From contig WBZZ01002368.1 in NCBI GenBank assembly GCA_019918135.1, forward strand, positions 106,001 through 170,000: 64,000 bases of DNA, given 5' to 3'. A program made the position numbers and the translations under genes. The first letter of the stretch is position 1. Every line of letters starts with the position of its first letter. Positions 53,607-64,000 of this stretch are shown piece by piece. This DNA comes from Paulinella micropora (taxonomy: Eukaryota; Cercozoa; Imbricatea; Euglyphida; Paulinellidae). The notes beneath the pieces are model-generated. The model ran no database searches. It saw nothing but the letters and a program-made list of their open reading frames with translations, and was not told the origin of the DNA.

Positions 53607-53834
53607 GTGCTTCTCTGTCAATGGCTGATGCAAATCTGCACATGCCCCTCCATCGTCTCACCCGTGAGGGGAGTACGAAGAATTGACGATAGGCTCTAAT
53701 GACACCCCCGCACAGGCAGTTCCAACACTTCCAGACGGACCGGTATGTTCAATGATACTGGTGGCACCGACGGGAATCGAACTGGCGACAGGGCCCAGAT
53801 GGTAGAACTTGACCACTGGGCTATCACGGTGTCC
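53606..53834 (-). mobile_element. SINE S1, short form
   Basis: Complete with a 3-base deletion (ATGATACTGG). Tail 53526-53605. Confidence 0.9.
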
Positions 53835-53905
<71 letters not shown>

Positions 53906-53906
<1 letters not shown>

Positions 53907-54174
53907 GTGCCTCTCTGTCAATGGCTGATGCATTTCTGCACATGCGCCTCCATCGTCTCACCCGTGAGGGGAGTACGAAGAATTGACGATAAGCTCTAAT
54001 GACACCCCCGCAAGGGCAGTTCCAACACTTCCAGACGGGCCGGTATGTTCAATGAAAATACTGGTCCAGAAATAGACCGGTATGTTCAATGAAAATACTG
54101 GTGGCACCGACGGGAATCGAACTGGCGACAGGGCTCAGATGGTAGAACTTGACCACTGGGCTATCACGGTGTCC
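53906..54174 (-). mobile_element. SINE S1, long form
   Basis: Complete, carrying the same AGAAATAGACC variant as the copies at 46552 and 52962. Tail 53835-53905. Confidence 0.9.
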
Positions 54175-54203
<29 letters not shown>

Positions 54204-54205
<2 letters not shown>

Positions 54206-55672
54206 CTAGGGGCTGCGCCAACACCTGAAAGGATGGTTTGCGGTGCGCGGACCCCCAGTGGGGGGGGGGGGGGGGTAGAGCCCCCGGATCCCCGCCTTCC
54301 CGTCGACAGGGTACGTTCAATCGCCGGAGGTACCAGCAGAACGCAAGAGTAAGCTCTGGTGGCACAAAACCTAAAATCTCTGGTTTTTGTGCCACCCGCC
54401 ACCAAAACTTTTTTATCTCCGAAGAGAGCGCACAGAGAGGTGTCGGGTACACCAAACATCAGCCTCAAACTCCCTCAGGTGTGCGCAAACGGCGCCTGGT
54501 GGCGCAAAAACCTCAACTTTCCGGTGTGTAGGCCACCCGGCGCCACAATTTTTATATTTTCGAAGAGAGCTCATCAAGAGTGTCAGATACACCAAATAAC
54601 AACCGCTAACTCCCTCTGGTGTGCGCAAACGGCGGCTGGTGGCACAAGACCTCAATTTTCTGGTGTGGGTGCCACCCGCGACCAAAACTGGTACGTACAA
54701 TCGCAGGGCTTGGGTTCCCGGGGGGAGGGCCCCCCGGACCCCCCTGCCCCGTCGACAGGTTACGTTCAATTATGTTATGTTGTGTTATGTGTTATGTTAT
54801 GTTTGTTATGTTTGTTATGTTTTGTTATGTTGTTATGTTATGTTATGTTATGTTGTGTTATGTTGTGTTATGTTACGTTATGTTACGTTATGTTATGTTA
54901 TGCCATGTTATGCCATGTTATGTTATGTTATGTTATGTTATGTTATGTTATGTTGTGTTGTTATGTTAAACGTTATGCATTTAATGTTATGATGTTATGT
55001 AATGTTATGTAATGTTATGTAATCATATTGGCAGGGTAGCTAACCCCAGACTCGATCTTGATGCTGATATAATTTTTTTGGAATTCATGCAAATATTTGC
55101 GTTAGGGGAGTGTCCTGAATGCCAAAATTCCTTGTTTTTTTGGCCTTTTTTTGCACCCCCCATCCCTATAAATCATGGTTTGTGGGAACCAGAAGGAGTT
55201 GGGAGCTCATATTGGCAGGGTGGCTAGCCCCAGACTGGATGTCGATGCTGGTATTTTTTTTTTTTTTTTTTTGGAATTCACGCAAATATTTGCATTAGGG
55301 GAGTGTCCTGAATGCCAAAACTCCTTGTTTTTTAGCAGCACTCCAAACTCCTCCTGGTTCACACAAACCCTGATTTTTAGGGACAGGGGGTGGAAAAATA
55401 GGCCAAAAAAACAAGGAAGTTTGGCATTCAGACACTGCCCTAACGCAAATATTTGCATGAATCCAAAAAAATTATACCAGCATCAAGATCGAGTCTGGGG
55501 CTAACCACCCTGTCAACATGAGCTCTCAACTCCTCTTGGGTCCCACAAACCATGATTTATAGGGACAGGGGTACGGAAATGGTGTGTGTGTGTGTGTGTG
55601 TGTGTGGGTACACAATTTCCATTTTCCCCCTCCCCCAAACCCCGCACCCCCTACTTCAACACCTTTCAGGGA
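54204..55672. mobile_element. Composite repeat C, copy 1
   Basis: Begins CTAGGGGCTGCGCCAACACCTGAAAGG inside an (AAT)n run and ends CAACACCTTTCAGGGA against the next (AAT)n. Contains a G-run, words such as CCGTCGACAGG and GTACGTTCAAT, a (TTATG)n block and copies of the palindrome-bearing unit. No coding capacity is recognised. Confidence 0.7.
54769..55020. repeat. (TTATG)n pentanucleotide block
   Basis: TTATG units with TTGTG, TTACG and CCATG variants, inside composite copy 1. Confidence 0.9.
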
Positions 55673-55715
55673 TAATAATAATAATAATGAAAATGATAAT
55701 GATAATAATAATAAT

Positions 55716-55945
55716 AGTGCTTCTCTGTCAATGGCTGATGCAAATCTGCACATGCGCCTCCATCGTCTCACCCGTGAGGGGAGTACGAAGAATTGACGAT
55801 AGGCTCTAATGACACCCCCGCACGGGCAGTTCCGACACTTCCAGACGGACCGGTATGTTCAACGAAAATACTGGTGGCACCGACGGGAATCGAACTGGCG
55901 ACAGGGCCCAGATGGTAGCTTTACCACTGGGCTATCACGGTGTCC
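55716..55945 (-). mobile_element. SINE S1, short form
   Basis: Complete with a small deletion before box A (GGTAGCTTTACCACTGG). Tail 55673-55715. Confidence 0.85.
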
Positions 55946-55957
55946 ATTGATAGGCAT

Positions 55958-55999
<42 letters not shown>

Positions 56000-56000
<1 letters not shown>

Positions 56001-56099
56001 GTGCTTCTCTGTCAATGGCTGATGCAAATCTGCACATGCGCCTCCATCGTCTCACCCGGGAGGGGAGTACGAAGAATTGACGATAGGCTCTAATGACAC
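56000..56099 (-). mobile_element. SINE S1, 3' fragment
   Basis: Only the last 100 bases next to the tail (55959-55999). Confidence 0.8.
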
Positions 56100-56100
56100 C

Positions 56101-56195
56101 CGTCACTCTTCCCTCCCCAATATACTCACTGGAGTCCCTGTTGGGTCGAGGGATGGACGCGCATGGCCCTCGGGCTCAGCCATGACAGATCAATA

Positions 56196-56200
<5 letters not shown>
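56101..56200 (+). mobile_element. Family S3 copy
   Basis: Ends GGATGGACGCGCATGGCCC...CAGATCAATATATT before (ATT)n at 56200-56268. A second copy lies on the minus strand at 59222. Confidence 0.65.
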
Positions 56201-56268
<68 letters not shown>

Positions 56269-56534
56269 GACACCGTGATGGCCCAGTGGTCAAGTTCTAC
56301 CATCTGGGCCCTGTCGCCAGTTCGATTCCCGTCGGTGCCACCAGTATTTTCATTGAACATACCGATCCGTCTGGACCAGTATTTTCATTGAACATACCGG
56401 CCCGTCTGGAAGTGTTGGAACTGCCATTGCGGGGGTGTCATTAGAGCTTATCGTCAATTCTTCGTACTCCCCTCACGGGTGAGACGATGGAGGCGCATGT
56501 GCAGAAATGCATCAGCCATTGACAGAGAAGCACT
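56269..56534 (+). mobile_element. SINE S1, long form
   Basis: Lacks only the first G; tail to 56563 with one ATC. Confidence 0.9.
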
Positions 56535-56563
56535 ATTATTATTATCATTATTATTATTATTAT

Positions 56564-56832
56564 GGACACCGTGATAGCCCAGTGGTCAAGTTCTACCATC
56601 TGGGCCCTGTCGCCAGTTCGATTCCCGTCGGTGCCACCAGTATTTTCATTGAACATACCGGTCTATTTCTGGACCAGTATTTTCATTGAACATACCGGCC
56701 CGTCTGGAAGTGTTGGAACTGCCCTTGCGGGGTTGTCATTAGAGCTTATCGTCAATTCTTCGTACTCCCCTCACGGGTGAGACGATGGAGGCGCATGTGC
56801 AGAAATGCATCAGCCATTGACAGAGAAGCACT
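56564..56832 (+). mobile_element. SINE S1, long form
   Basis: Complete with the TCTATTTCTGG variant. Its tail is a single ATTA before an S2 copy. Confidence 0.9.
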
Positions 56833-56836
56833 ATTA

Positions 56837-57009
56837 GGGAGTACATAGGCCATCGGTCCTTTCCATGGGCTGATTGGTATAAAGCTCCTAGAGTAATGTT
56901 CTATGCCGTCACTTCCTTTATTCCACCGATTGGTGTGGAGACTTTCCTTATGGAATGGAGGACTGGATGCACATGGCCTTTTGGCTCAGCAATTGGCAGG
57001 AGATACACT
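56837..57009 (+). mobile_element. Family S2 copy
   Basis: 173 bp, tail to 57034. Confidence 0.85.
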
Positions 57010-57034
57010 ATTATTATTATTATTATTATTATTT

Positions 57035-57300
57035 GGACACCGTGATAGCCCAGTGGTCAAGTTCTACCATCTGGGCCCTGTCGCCAGTTCGATTCCCGTC
57101 GGTGCCACCAGTACTTTCATTGAACATACCGGTCCGTCTGGACCAGTATTTTCATTGAACATACCGGTCCGTCTGGAAGTGTTGGAACTGCCCTTGCGGG
57201 GGTGTCATTACAGCCTATCGTCAATTCTTCGTACTCCCCTCACGGGTGAGACGATGGAGGCGCATGTGCAGAAATGCATCAGCCATTGACAGAGAAGCAC

Positions 57301-57301
<1 letters not shown>
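57035..57301 (+). mobile_element. SINE S1, long form
   Basis: Complete; tail to 57341. Confidence 0.9.
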
Positions 57302-57340
<39 letters not shown>

Positions 57341-57343
57341 TTT

Positions 57344-57610
57344 GGACACCGTGATAGCCCAGTGGTCAAGTTCTACCATCTGGGCCCTGTCGCCAGTTCG
57401 ATTCCCGTCGGTGCCACCAGTATTTTCATTGAACGTAACGATCCGTCTGGACCAGTATTTTCATTGAACATACCGGCCCGTCTGGAAGTGTTGGAACTGC
57501 CCTTGCGGGGGTGTCATCAGAGCTTATCGTCAATTCTTCGTACTCCCCTCACGGGTGAGACGATGGAGGCGCATGTGCAGAAATGCATCAGCCATTGACA
57601 GAGAAGCACT
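57344..57610 (+). mobile_element. SINE S1, long form
   Basis: Complete with GAACGTAACG variant; tail to 57648. Confidence 0.9.
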
Positions 57611-57649
57611 ATTATTATTATTTTATGATTATTATTATTATTATTATTT

Positions 57650-57749
57650 GGACACCGTGATAGCCCAGTGGTCAAGTTCTACCATCTGGGCCCTGTCGCC
57701 AGTTCGATTCCCGTCGGTGCCACCAGTATTTTCATTGAACATACCGGTC
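57650..57749 (+). mobile_element. SINE S1, 3'-truncated head
   Basis: Boxes A and B are present; cut at ACATACCGGT where the next module begins. Confidence 0.8.
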
Positions 57750-57765
57750 ATGCGTATTGTGGTAA

Positions 57766-58117
57766 GCCAGCGCATGAGGACGTTTTGTGGTAAGTATCTG
57801 GGACGCCTCGAAACCCGTCACCACCCCTAGATAGCGGAATGTAAATACCCCTTTGATCCCACGTGGTGTATGTCTTATAAAAAACAACACAACGACATGG
57901 CCTCGGAACCAACACAACAACATAGCCTCGGAACCTACATCGACATAGCCTCGGAACCCACACAACAACAGAGCCTCGGAACCAACACAACAACATAGCC
58001 TCGAAACCAACACAACAACATAGCCTCGGAGCCAACACAACGACATAGCCTCGAAACCAGTGGGAAGAGGCCCAACCACCTCCTCTTCCCGTGGCGTGCC
58101 ATACTGTACACCCCTCC
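57766..58117. repeat. 352-bp module D, copy 1, with ~24-bp minisatellite
   Basis: From GCCAGCGCATGAGG to CACCCCTCC before (AAT)n. The central part (57893-58060) repeats AGCCTCGGAACCAACACAAC-type units about seven times. Copy 2 at 59488 has the same length. Confidence 0.85.
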
Positions 58118-58173
<56 letters not shown>

Positions 58174-58174
<1 letters not shown>

Positions 58175-58346
58175 GTGTATCTCCTGCCAATTGCTGAGCC
58201 AAAAGGCCATGTGCATCCAGTCCTCCATTCCATAAGGAAAGTCTCCACACCAATCGGTGGAATAAAGGAAGTGACGGCATAGAACATTACTCTAGGAGCT
58301 TTATACCAATCAGCCCATGGAAAGGACCGATGGCCTATGTACTCCC
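58174..58346 (-). mobile_element. Family S2 copy
   Basis: Minus orientation; tail 58118-58173. Confidence 0.85.
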
Positions 58347-58375
58347 TAAATAATAATAATAATAATAATAATAAT

Positions 58376-58642
58376 AGTGCTTCTCTGTCAATGGCTGATG
58401 CATTTCTGCACATGCGCCTCCATCGTCTCACCCGTGAGGGGAGTACGAAGAATTGACGATAGGCTGTAATGACACCCCCGCAAGGGCAGTTCCAACACTT
58501 CCAGACGGACCGGTATGTTCAATGAAAATACTGGTCCAGACGGACCGGTATGTTCAATGAAAATACTGGTGGCACCGACGGGAATCGAACTGGCGACAGG
58601 GCCCAGATGGTAGAACTTGACCACTGGGCTATCACGGTGTCC
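58376..58642 (-). mobile_element. SINE S1, long form
   Basis: Complete; tail 58349-58375. Confidence 0.9.
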
Positions 58643-58644
58643 AA

Positions 58645-58689
<45 letters not shown>

Positions 58690-58690
<1 letters not shown>

Positions 58691-58808
58691 GTGCTTCTCT
58701 GTCAATGGCTGATGCATTTCTGCACATGCGCCTCCATCGTCTCACCCGTGAGGGGAGTACGAAGAATTGACGATAAGCTCTAATGACACCCCCGCAAGGG
58801 CAGTTCCA
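58690..58808 (-). mobile_element. SINE S1, 3' fragment
   Basis: Cut at CAGTTCCA where the next (AAT)n starts. Confidence 0.85.
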
Positions 58809-58847
<39 letters not shown>

Positions 58848-58848
<1 letters not shown>

Positions 58849-58964
58849 GACTTATCAGTCAATGGGCCTTTGATCCTGTCGGACATGTGCCTCCATTGGT
58901 AGCACGGGGCCGTTCGGTGACGCGGCTCCGCTCCAAAGACTCGACTGGCGGTGCAATGTGCAAA
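58848..58964 (-). mobile_element. Family S4 copy
   Basis: Minus strand ends TGGAGGCACATGTCC...GATAAGTCTATT next to (AAT)n at 58809-58847. Single copy here. Confidence 0.55.
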
Positions 58965-58991
58965 AATAATAATAATAATAATAATAATAAT

Positions 58992-59164
58992 AGTGTATCT
59001 CCTGCCAATTGCTGAGCCAAAAGGCCATGTGCATCCAGTCCTCCATTCCATAAGGAAAGTCTCCACACCAATCGGTGGAATAAAGGAAGTGACGGCATAG
59101 AACATTACTCTAGGAGCTTTATACCAATCAGCCCATGGAAAGGACCGATGGCCTATGTACTCCC
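58992..59164 (-). mobile_element. Family S2 copy
   Basis: Minus orientation; tail 58965-58991. Confidence 0.85.
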
Positions 59165-59166
59165 TA

Positions 59167-59203
<37 letters not shown>

Positions 59204-59221
59204 TATATATATATATATATA
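59167..59221. repeat. (AAT)n changing to (AT)n
   Basis: AAT units to about 59203, then pure AT to 59221, next to an S3 copy. Confidence 0.9.
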
Positions 59222-59306
59222 TTGATCTGTCATGGCTGAGCCCGAGGGCCATGCGCCTCCATCCTCGACCCAACAGGGACTACAGTGAGTATGTTGGGGA
59301 GGGAAG
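59222..59306 (-). mobile_element. Family S3 copy
   Basis: Minus-strand counterpart of 56101-56200, with the shared GCCATGCGCCTCCATCCTCG segment. Similarity to AGAGTGAC may extend to about 59315. Confidence 0.65.
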
Positions 59307-59487
59307 AGTGACTCTAACCATCCTGCATAGAAGGCCCCAAAAGGAAGTCCCTACTACCCGCACAGTGTCGGGCGCCTTGCAGGAAATCAACTACAAATGA
59401 TTGATCTTCCCCGCGTGAGAGCTCCACGAGACTGAGTAGGTCCCGCATGGAGGTACTCACAGGGGTAGCAGACATTTCATGCGGTCT

Positions 59488-59839
59488 GCCAGCGCATGAG
59501 GACGTTTTGTGGTAAGTGTCTGGGACGCCTCGAAACCCGTCACCACCCCTAGATCTCGGAATGTAAATACCCCTTTGATCCCACGTGGTGTATGTCTTAT
59601 AAAAAACAACACAACGACATGGCCTCGGAACCAACGCAACAACATAGCCTCGGAACCTACATCGACATAGCCTCGGAACCCACATAACAACAGAGCCTCG
59701 GAACCAACACAACAACATAGCCTCGGAACCAACACAACAACATAGCCTCGGAGCCAACACAACGACATAGCCTCGAAACCAGTGGGAAGAGGCCCAACCA
59801 CCTCCTCTTCCCGTGGGGTGCCATACTGTGCACCCCTCC
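59488..59839. repeat. 352-bp module D, copy 2
   Basis: Near-identical to 57766-58117, followed by (AAT)n at 59840-59890. Confidence 0.85.
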
Positions 59840-59890
<51 letters not shown>

Positions 59891-59892
<2 letters not shown>

Positions 59893-61211
59893 TAGGGGCT
59901 GCGCCAACACCTGAAAGGATTCTTTGCGGTGCGCGAATTGCGGTGCGCTTCGCACCCCCCCCCCCCCCCCCCCCCTCGGGCTGGGGTTCCGGGGGGAGGG
60001 CCCCCCGGACCCCCCTCCCCCCCCCCGTCGACAGGGTACGTTCAATTGCCGGAGGTTTTTGTGCCACCCGCCACCAAAACCTTTTATCTCCAAAGAGAGC
60101 GCACCTAGAGGTGTCGGGTACACCAAACATCAGCCTCAAACTCCCTCGGGTGTGCGCAAACGGCGCCTGGTGGCGCAAAAACCTCAACTTTCCGGTGTGT
60201 AGGCCACCCGGTGCCCTAATTTTTATATTTTCGAAGAGAGCTCATCAAGATGTGTCAGATACACCAAATAACAGCCGCTAATTCCTTCTTGTGTGCGCAA
60301 ACGCGGGGCTGGTGGCACAAGACCTCAATTTTCTGGTGTGGGTGCCACCCGCGACCAAAACTGGTACGTACAATCGCAGGGCTTGGGTTCCTGGACCCCC
60401 CCTTTCCCGTCGACAGGGTACGTTCAATTGCCGGAGGGCGGCTGGTGGCACAAGACCTAAATTTTCTGGTGTGGGTGCCACCCGCGACCAAAACGGGTAC
60501 GTACAATCGTCGGGCTGGGGTTCCCGGGGGACAATCGCCGGGCTCGGGTTCCCGGGGGGAGGGCCCCCCGGACCCCCCCCTGCCCCGTCGACAGGGTACG
60601 TTCAATTGCCGGAGGTACCGGCAAGTACTCCCAAAAAACAAGGAATTTCGGCATTCAGGACACTCCCCTAACGCAAATATTTGCGTGAATTCCAAAAAAA
60701 TTATATCAACATCAACATCGAGTCTGCGGCTAGCCACCCTGTCAATATGAGCTCCCAACTCATCCTGGTTCACACAAACCATGATTTATTCCGACGAGGG
60801 TGCAGAAAATAGGCTAAAAAACAAGGAATTTTCGCATTCAGGACAACGCTAATATTTGCGTGAAATTCCAAAGAAATTATATCAGCATCAACATCGAGAC
60901 TGGGGCTAGCCACCCTGTCAATATAAGCTCCCAACTCCTGCTGGTTCACACAAACCATGAATTATTCCGACAGGGGTGCGAAAAAAAACAAGGAATGTTG
61001 GCATTCAGGACACTCCCCTAACGCAAATATTTGCGTGAATTCCAAAAATATTACATCAGCATCAACATCGAGTCTGGGGCTAACCACCCTGCCCTGGTTC
61101 CGACAAACCATGATTCATTCCGATAGGGGTGCGGAAATACTGGGGGGGGGGGGTGTACACAATTTTCATTTCCCCCCCCAAACCCACCCCTTCACCAACG
61201 CCTTTCAGGGA
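59891..61211. mobile_element. Composite repeat C, copy 2
   Basis: Same ends as copy 1 (CTAGGGGCTGCGCC... / ...ACCTTTCAGGGA). Contains C-runs, three CGTCGACAGGGTACGTTCAA words and three tandem palindrome-bearing units from about 60630. Confidence 0.7.
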
Positions 61212-61251
61212 TAATAATAATAATAATAAGAATAATAATAATAATAATAAT

Positions 61252-61483
61252 AGTGCTTCTCTGTCAATGACTGATGCAAATCTGCACATGCGCCTCCATC
61301 GTCTCACCCGTGAGGGGAGTACGAAGAATTGACGATAGGCTCTAATGACACCCCCGCAAGGGCAGTTCCAACACTTCCAGACGGACCGGTATGTTCAATG
61401 AAAATACTGGTGGCACCGACGGGAATCGAACTGGCGACAGGGCCCAGATGGTAGAACTTGACCACTGGGCTATCACGGTGTCC
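61252..61483 (-). mobile_element. SINE S1, short form
   Basis: Complete; tail 61212-61251 with one AAG. Confidence 0.9.
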
Positions 61484-61518
<35 letters not shown>

Positions 61519-61519
<1 letters not shown>

Positions 61520-61740
61520 GTGCTTCTCTGTCAATGGCTGATGCATTTCTGCACATGCGCCTCCATCGTCTCACCCGTGAGGGGAGTACGAAGAATTGAC
61601 GATAAGATCTAATGACACCCCCGCAAGGGCAGTTCCAACACTTCCAGACGGGCCGGTATGTTCAATGAAAATACTGGTCCAGACGGATCGGTATGTTCAA
61701 TGAAAATACTGGTGGCACCGACGGGAATCGAACTGGCGAC
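61519..61740 (-). mobile_element. SINE S1, 5'-truncated long form
   Basis: Ends at GGCGAC like the copy at 52962. Confidence 0.85.
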
Positions 61741-61786
<46 letters not shown>

Positions 61787-61787
<1 letters not shown>

Positions 61788-61995
61788 GTGCTTCTCTGTC
61801 AATGGCTGATGCATTTCTGCACATGCGCCTCCATCGTCTCACCCGTGAGAGGAGTACGAAGAATTGACGATAGGCTGTAATGACGCCCCCGCAAGGGCAG
61901 TTCCAACACTTCCAGACGGACCGGTATGTTCAATGAAAATACTGGTCCAGACGGACCGGTATGTTCAATGAAAATACTGGTGGCACCGACGGGAA
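61787..61995 (-). mobile_element. SINE S1, 5'-truncated long form
   Basis: Ends at GACGGGAAT inside box B. Confidence 0.85.
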
Positions 61996-62007
61996 TAATA
62001 ATAATAA

Positions 62008-62057
62008 TAGGCTTCCTCAGACTATAGCATCAGATCCAGATCCTGGACATGTGCCTC

Positions 62058-62061
<4 letters not shown>
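62008..62061 (-). mobile_element. Family S5 fragment
   Basis: 54 bases ending (minus strand) TGGAGGCACATGTCC...GAAGCCTATT, between two (AAT)n runs. Confidence 0.45.
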
Positions 62062-62100
<39 letters not shown>

Positions 62101-62101
<1 letters not shown>

Positions 62102-62367
62102 GTGCTTCTCTGTCAATGGCTGATGCATTTCTGCACATGCGCCTCCATCGTCTCACCCGTGAGGGGAGTACGAAGAATTGACGATAGGCTGTAATGACAC
62201 CCCCGCAAGGGCAGTTCCAACACTTCCAGACGGGCCGGTATGTTCAATGAAAATACTGGTCCAGACGGATCGGTATGTTCAATGAAAATACTGGTGGCAC
62301 CGACGGGAATCGAACTGGCGACAGGGCCCAGATGGTAGAACTTGACCACTGGGCTATCACGGTGTCC
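62101..62367 (-). mobile_element. SINE S1, long form
   Basis: Complete; tail 62062-62100. Confidence 0.9.
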
Positions 62368-62400
<33 letters not shown>

Positions 62401-62402
<2 letters not shown>

Positions 62403-63763
62403 TAGGGGCTGCGCCAACACCTGAAAGGATGGTTAGCGGTGCGCTTCGCGCACCTTGCCCCCCCCCCCCCCCCCCCCGGGGGGTTCCCGGGGGGAGGGCC
62501 CCCCGGACCCCTCCTTCCCCGTCGACAGGGTACGTTCAATTGCCGGAGGTACCAGCAGAACGCCGGAGGTACCAGCAGAACGCAAGTGTAAGCTCTGGTG
62601 GTACAAAAACCTCAAATCTCTGGTTTTTGTGCCACCCGCCACCAAAACTTTTTAATATCCGAAGAGAGCGCACCTACAGGTGTCGGGTACACCAAACATC
62701 AGCCTCAAACTCCCTCGGGTGTGCGCAAACGGGCCTGATGGCGCAAAAACCTCAATTTCCCAGTGTATAAACCACCCGGCGCCACAATTTTTATATTTTC
62801 GAAGACAGCTCATCAAGAAGTGTCAGATACACCAAATAACAGCCGCTAACTCCCTCTGGTGTGCGCAAACGTCGGCTGGTGGCACAAGACCTCAATTTTC
62901 TGGTGTGGGTGCCACCCGCGACCAAAACGGGTACTGCAATCGCCGGGCTGGGGTGCCCTCCGGAACCCCCTTCGCCCCGTCGACAGGGTACGTTCAATTG
63001 CCGGAGGGCGCCTGGTGGCAAAAAAATCAATTTTCTGGTTTGGGTTCCACCCTCTGTACAATTGCCGGGCTGGGGTTCCCGGAGGGAGGGCCCCCCGCAT
63101 CCCCCCTGCCCGTCGACAGGGTACGTTCAATTGCCTGAGGCACCGGCAAGTACTGCTAAAAAACAAGGAATTTTGGCATTCAGGACACTCCCCTAACGCA
63201 AATATTTGCGTGAATTCCAAAAAAATTACATCAGCATCAACATCGAGTCTGCTGCTAACCACCCTGCCAATATGAGCTCCCAACTCCTCCTGGTTCCCAC
63301 AAACCATGATTTATTCCGATGGGAGAGCAGAAAATAGGCTAAACAAAACAAGGAATTTTGGCATTCAGGACACTCCCCTAACGCAAATATTTGCGTGAAT
63401 TCAAAAAAAATTATACGAGCATCAAGATAGAGTCTGCGGCTGACCATCCTGCCGATATGAGCTCCCAACTCCTCCTGGTTCCCACAAACCATGATTTATT
63501 CCGATGGGAGAGCAGAAAATAGGCTAAAAAAAAACAAGGAATTTCGGCATTCAGGACACTCCCCTAACGCAAATATTTGCGTGCATTCCAAAAAACTATA
63601 TCAGCATCAAAACCGAGTCTGGGGCTAGCCACCCTGCAAATATGAGCTCCCAACTCCTCCTGGTTCTCACAAACCATGATTTATTCCGATTGGGGTGCGA
63701 AAAAAAAAAAAAACAAGGAATTTTGGCAATCAGGACACCCCCTTGACCAACACCTTTCAGGGA
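62401..63763. mobile_element. Composite repeat C, copy 3
   Basis: Same ends. Left half G/C-run and CGTCGACAGGG words; right half three tandem ~185-bp units with the palindrome at 63196, 63381 and 63567. Confidence 0.7.
63155..63730. repeat. ~185-bp tandem unit with 16-bp palindrome
   Basis: Three units, each with ACGCAAATATTTGCGT, AACCATGATTTATTCCGAT and GAGCTCCCAACTCCTCCTGG. Related units occur in the other two composite copies. Confidence 0.85.
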
Positions 63764-63794
63764 TAATGATAATAATAATAATAATAATAATAAT

Positions 63795-64000
63795 AGTGCT
63801 TCTCTGTCAATGGCTGATGCATTTCTGCACATGCGCCTCCATCGTCTCACCCGTGAGGGGAGTACGAAGAATTGACGATAAGCTCTAATGACACCCCCGC
63901 AAGGGCAGTTCCAACACTTCCAGACGGGCCGGTATGTTCAATGAAAATACTGGTCCAGAAATAGACCGGTATGTTCAATGAAAATACTGGTGGCACCGAC
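63795..64000 (-). mobile_element. SINE S1, runs off the window end
   Basis: Long-form variant AGAAATAGACC; box B/A lie beyond the window. Confidence 0.85.

Noticed and set aside
57748..58431. Minus-strand ORF with FRGYVVVLVPRLC repeats
   Set aside because: It spans the minisatellite of module D, an (ATT)n run and parts of SINEs, so it is not a gene.

Overview
The window is nuclear DNA of a eukaryote, most likely a protist or alga. The evidence is genes split by phase-consistent GT-AG introns, Ty1/copia retrotransposons, tRNA-derived SINEs with (ATT)n tails and very abundant microsatellites. I cannot name the species from sequence alone.

Layout. (1) 1-8.3 kb: two intron-containing host genes on the plus strand. 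Their introns are almost entirely microsatellite (CTAT/GATA, CT, TTAA, ATGC), and the first gene carries a huge poly-serine stretch. (2) 8.3-27.16 kb: a dense, largely GC-rich island of apparently intronless genes on both strands. It holds a convincing heliorhodopsin, a second seven-helix membrane protein tail-to-tail with it, a protein-kinase-fold protein lacking the catalytic Asp, two F-box/LRR genes, a RING-finger gene, a pair of paralogous unknowns and a tyrosine recombinase near the right edge. Many, but not all, of these genes are interrupted by frameshifts or single stops. It reads as an endogenised large DNA virus fragment or a cargo-carrying tyrosine-recombinase mobile element. (3) 27.16-31.15 kb: an abrupt switch to AT-rich sequence with a remnant of a polinton-like virus: a fibre protein with an S74-type chaperone end, small membrane and secreted proteins, an adenain-like maturation protease and the start of a probable capsid protein. 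(4) 31.15-35.17 kb, minus strand: a truncated copia element (Gag, protease, integrase) with a MYND zinc finger encoded between Gag and protease. (5) 35.735-44.603 kb: a complete copia element with two near-identical LTRs, a 5-bp target duplication and a polypurine tract. It was inserted into an open reading frame that continues on the other side. (6) 45-64 kb: mostly a repeat landscape. About two dozen copies of one tRNA-derived SINE, several other short families with a related 3' end, three ~1.3-1.5 kb composite repeats and two 352-bp minisatellite modules are all stitched together by (AAT)n/(ATT)n runs. Two minus-strand host loci, a CCCH zinc finger and a multi-membrane-span gene, lie between 48.5 and 53 kb.

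How it fits together. Regions 2 to 5 look like successive invasions at one locus: a large-virus or giant-element island, a polinton-like virus breaking a gene at the island's edge, a truncated copia joined to the polinton-like remnant, and a young copia in a neighbouring ORF. Several reading frames, including host gene 2 and the viral protease, break at short homopolymers. Some frameshifts may therefore be assembly errors rather than decay, and raw reads would be needed to decide. All functional calls are from reading motifs; no database search was run.
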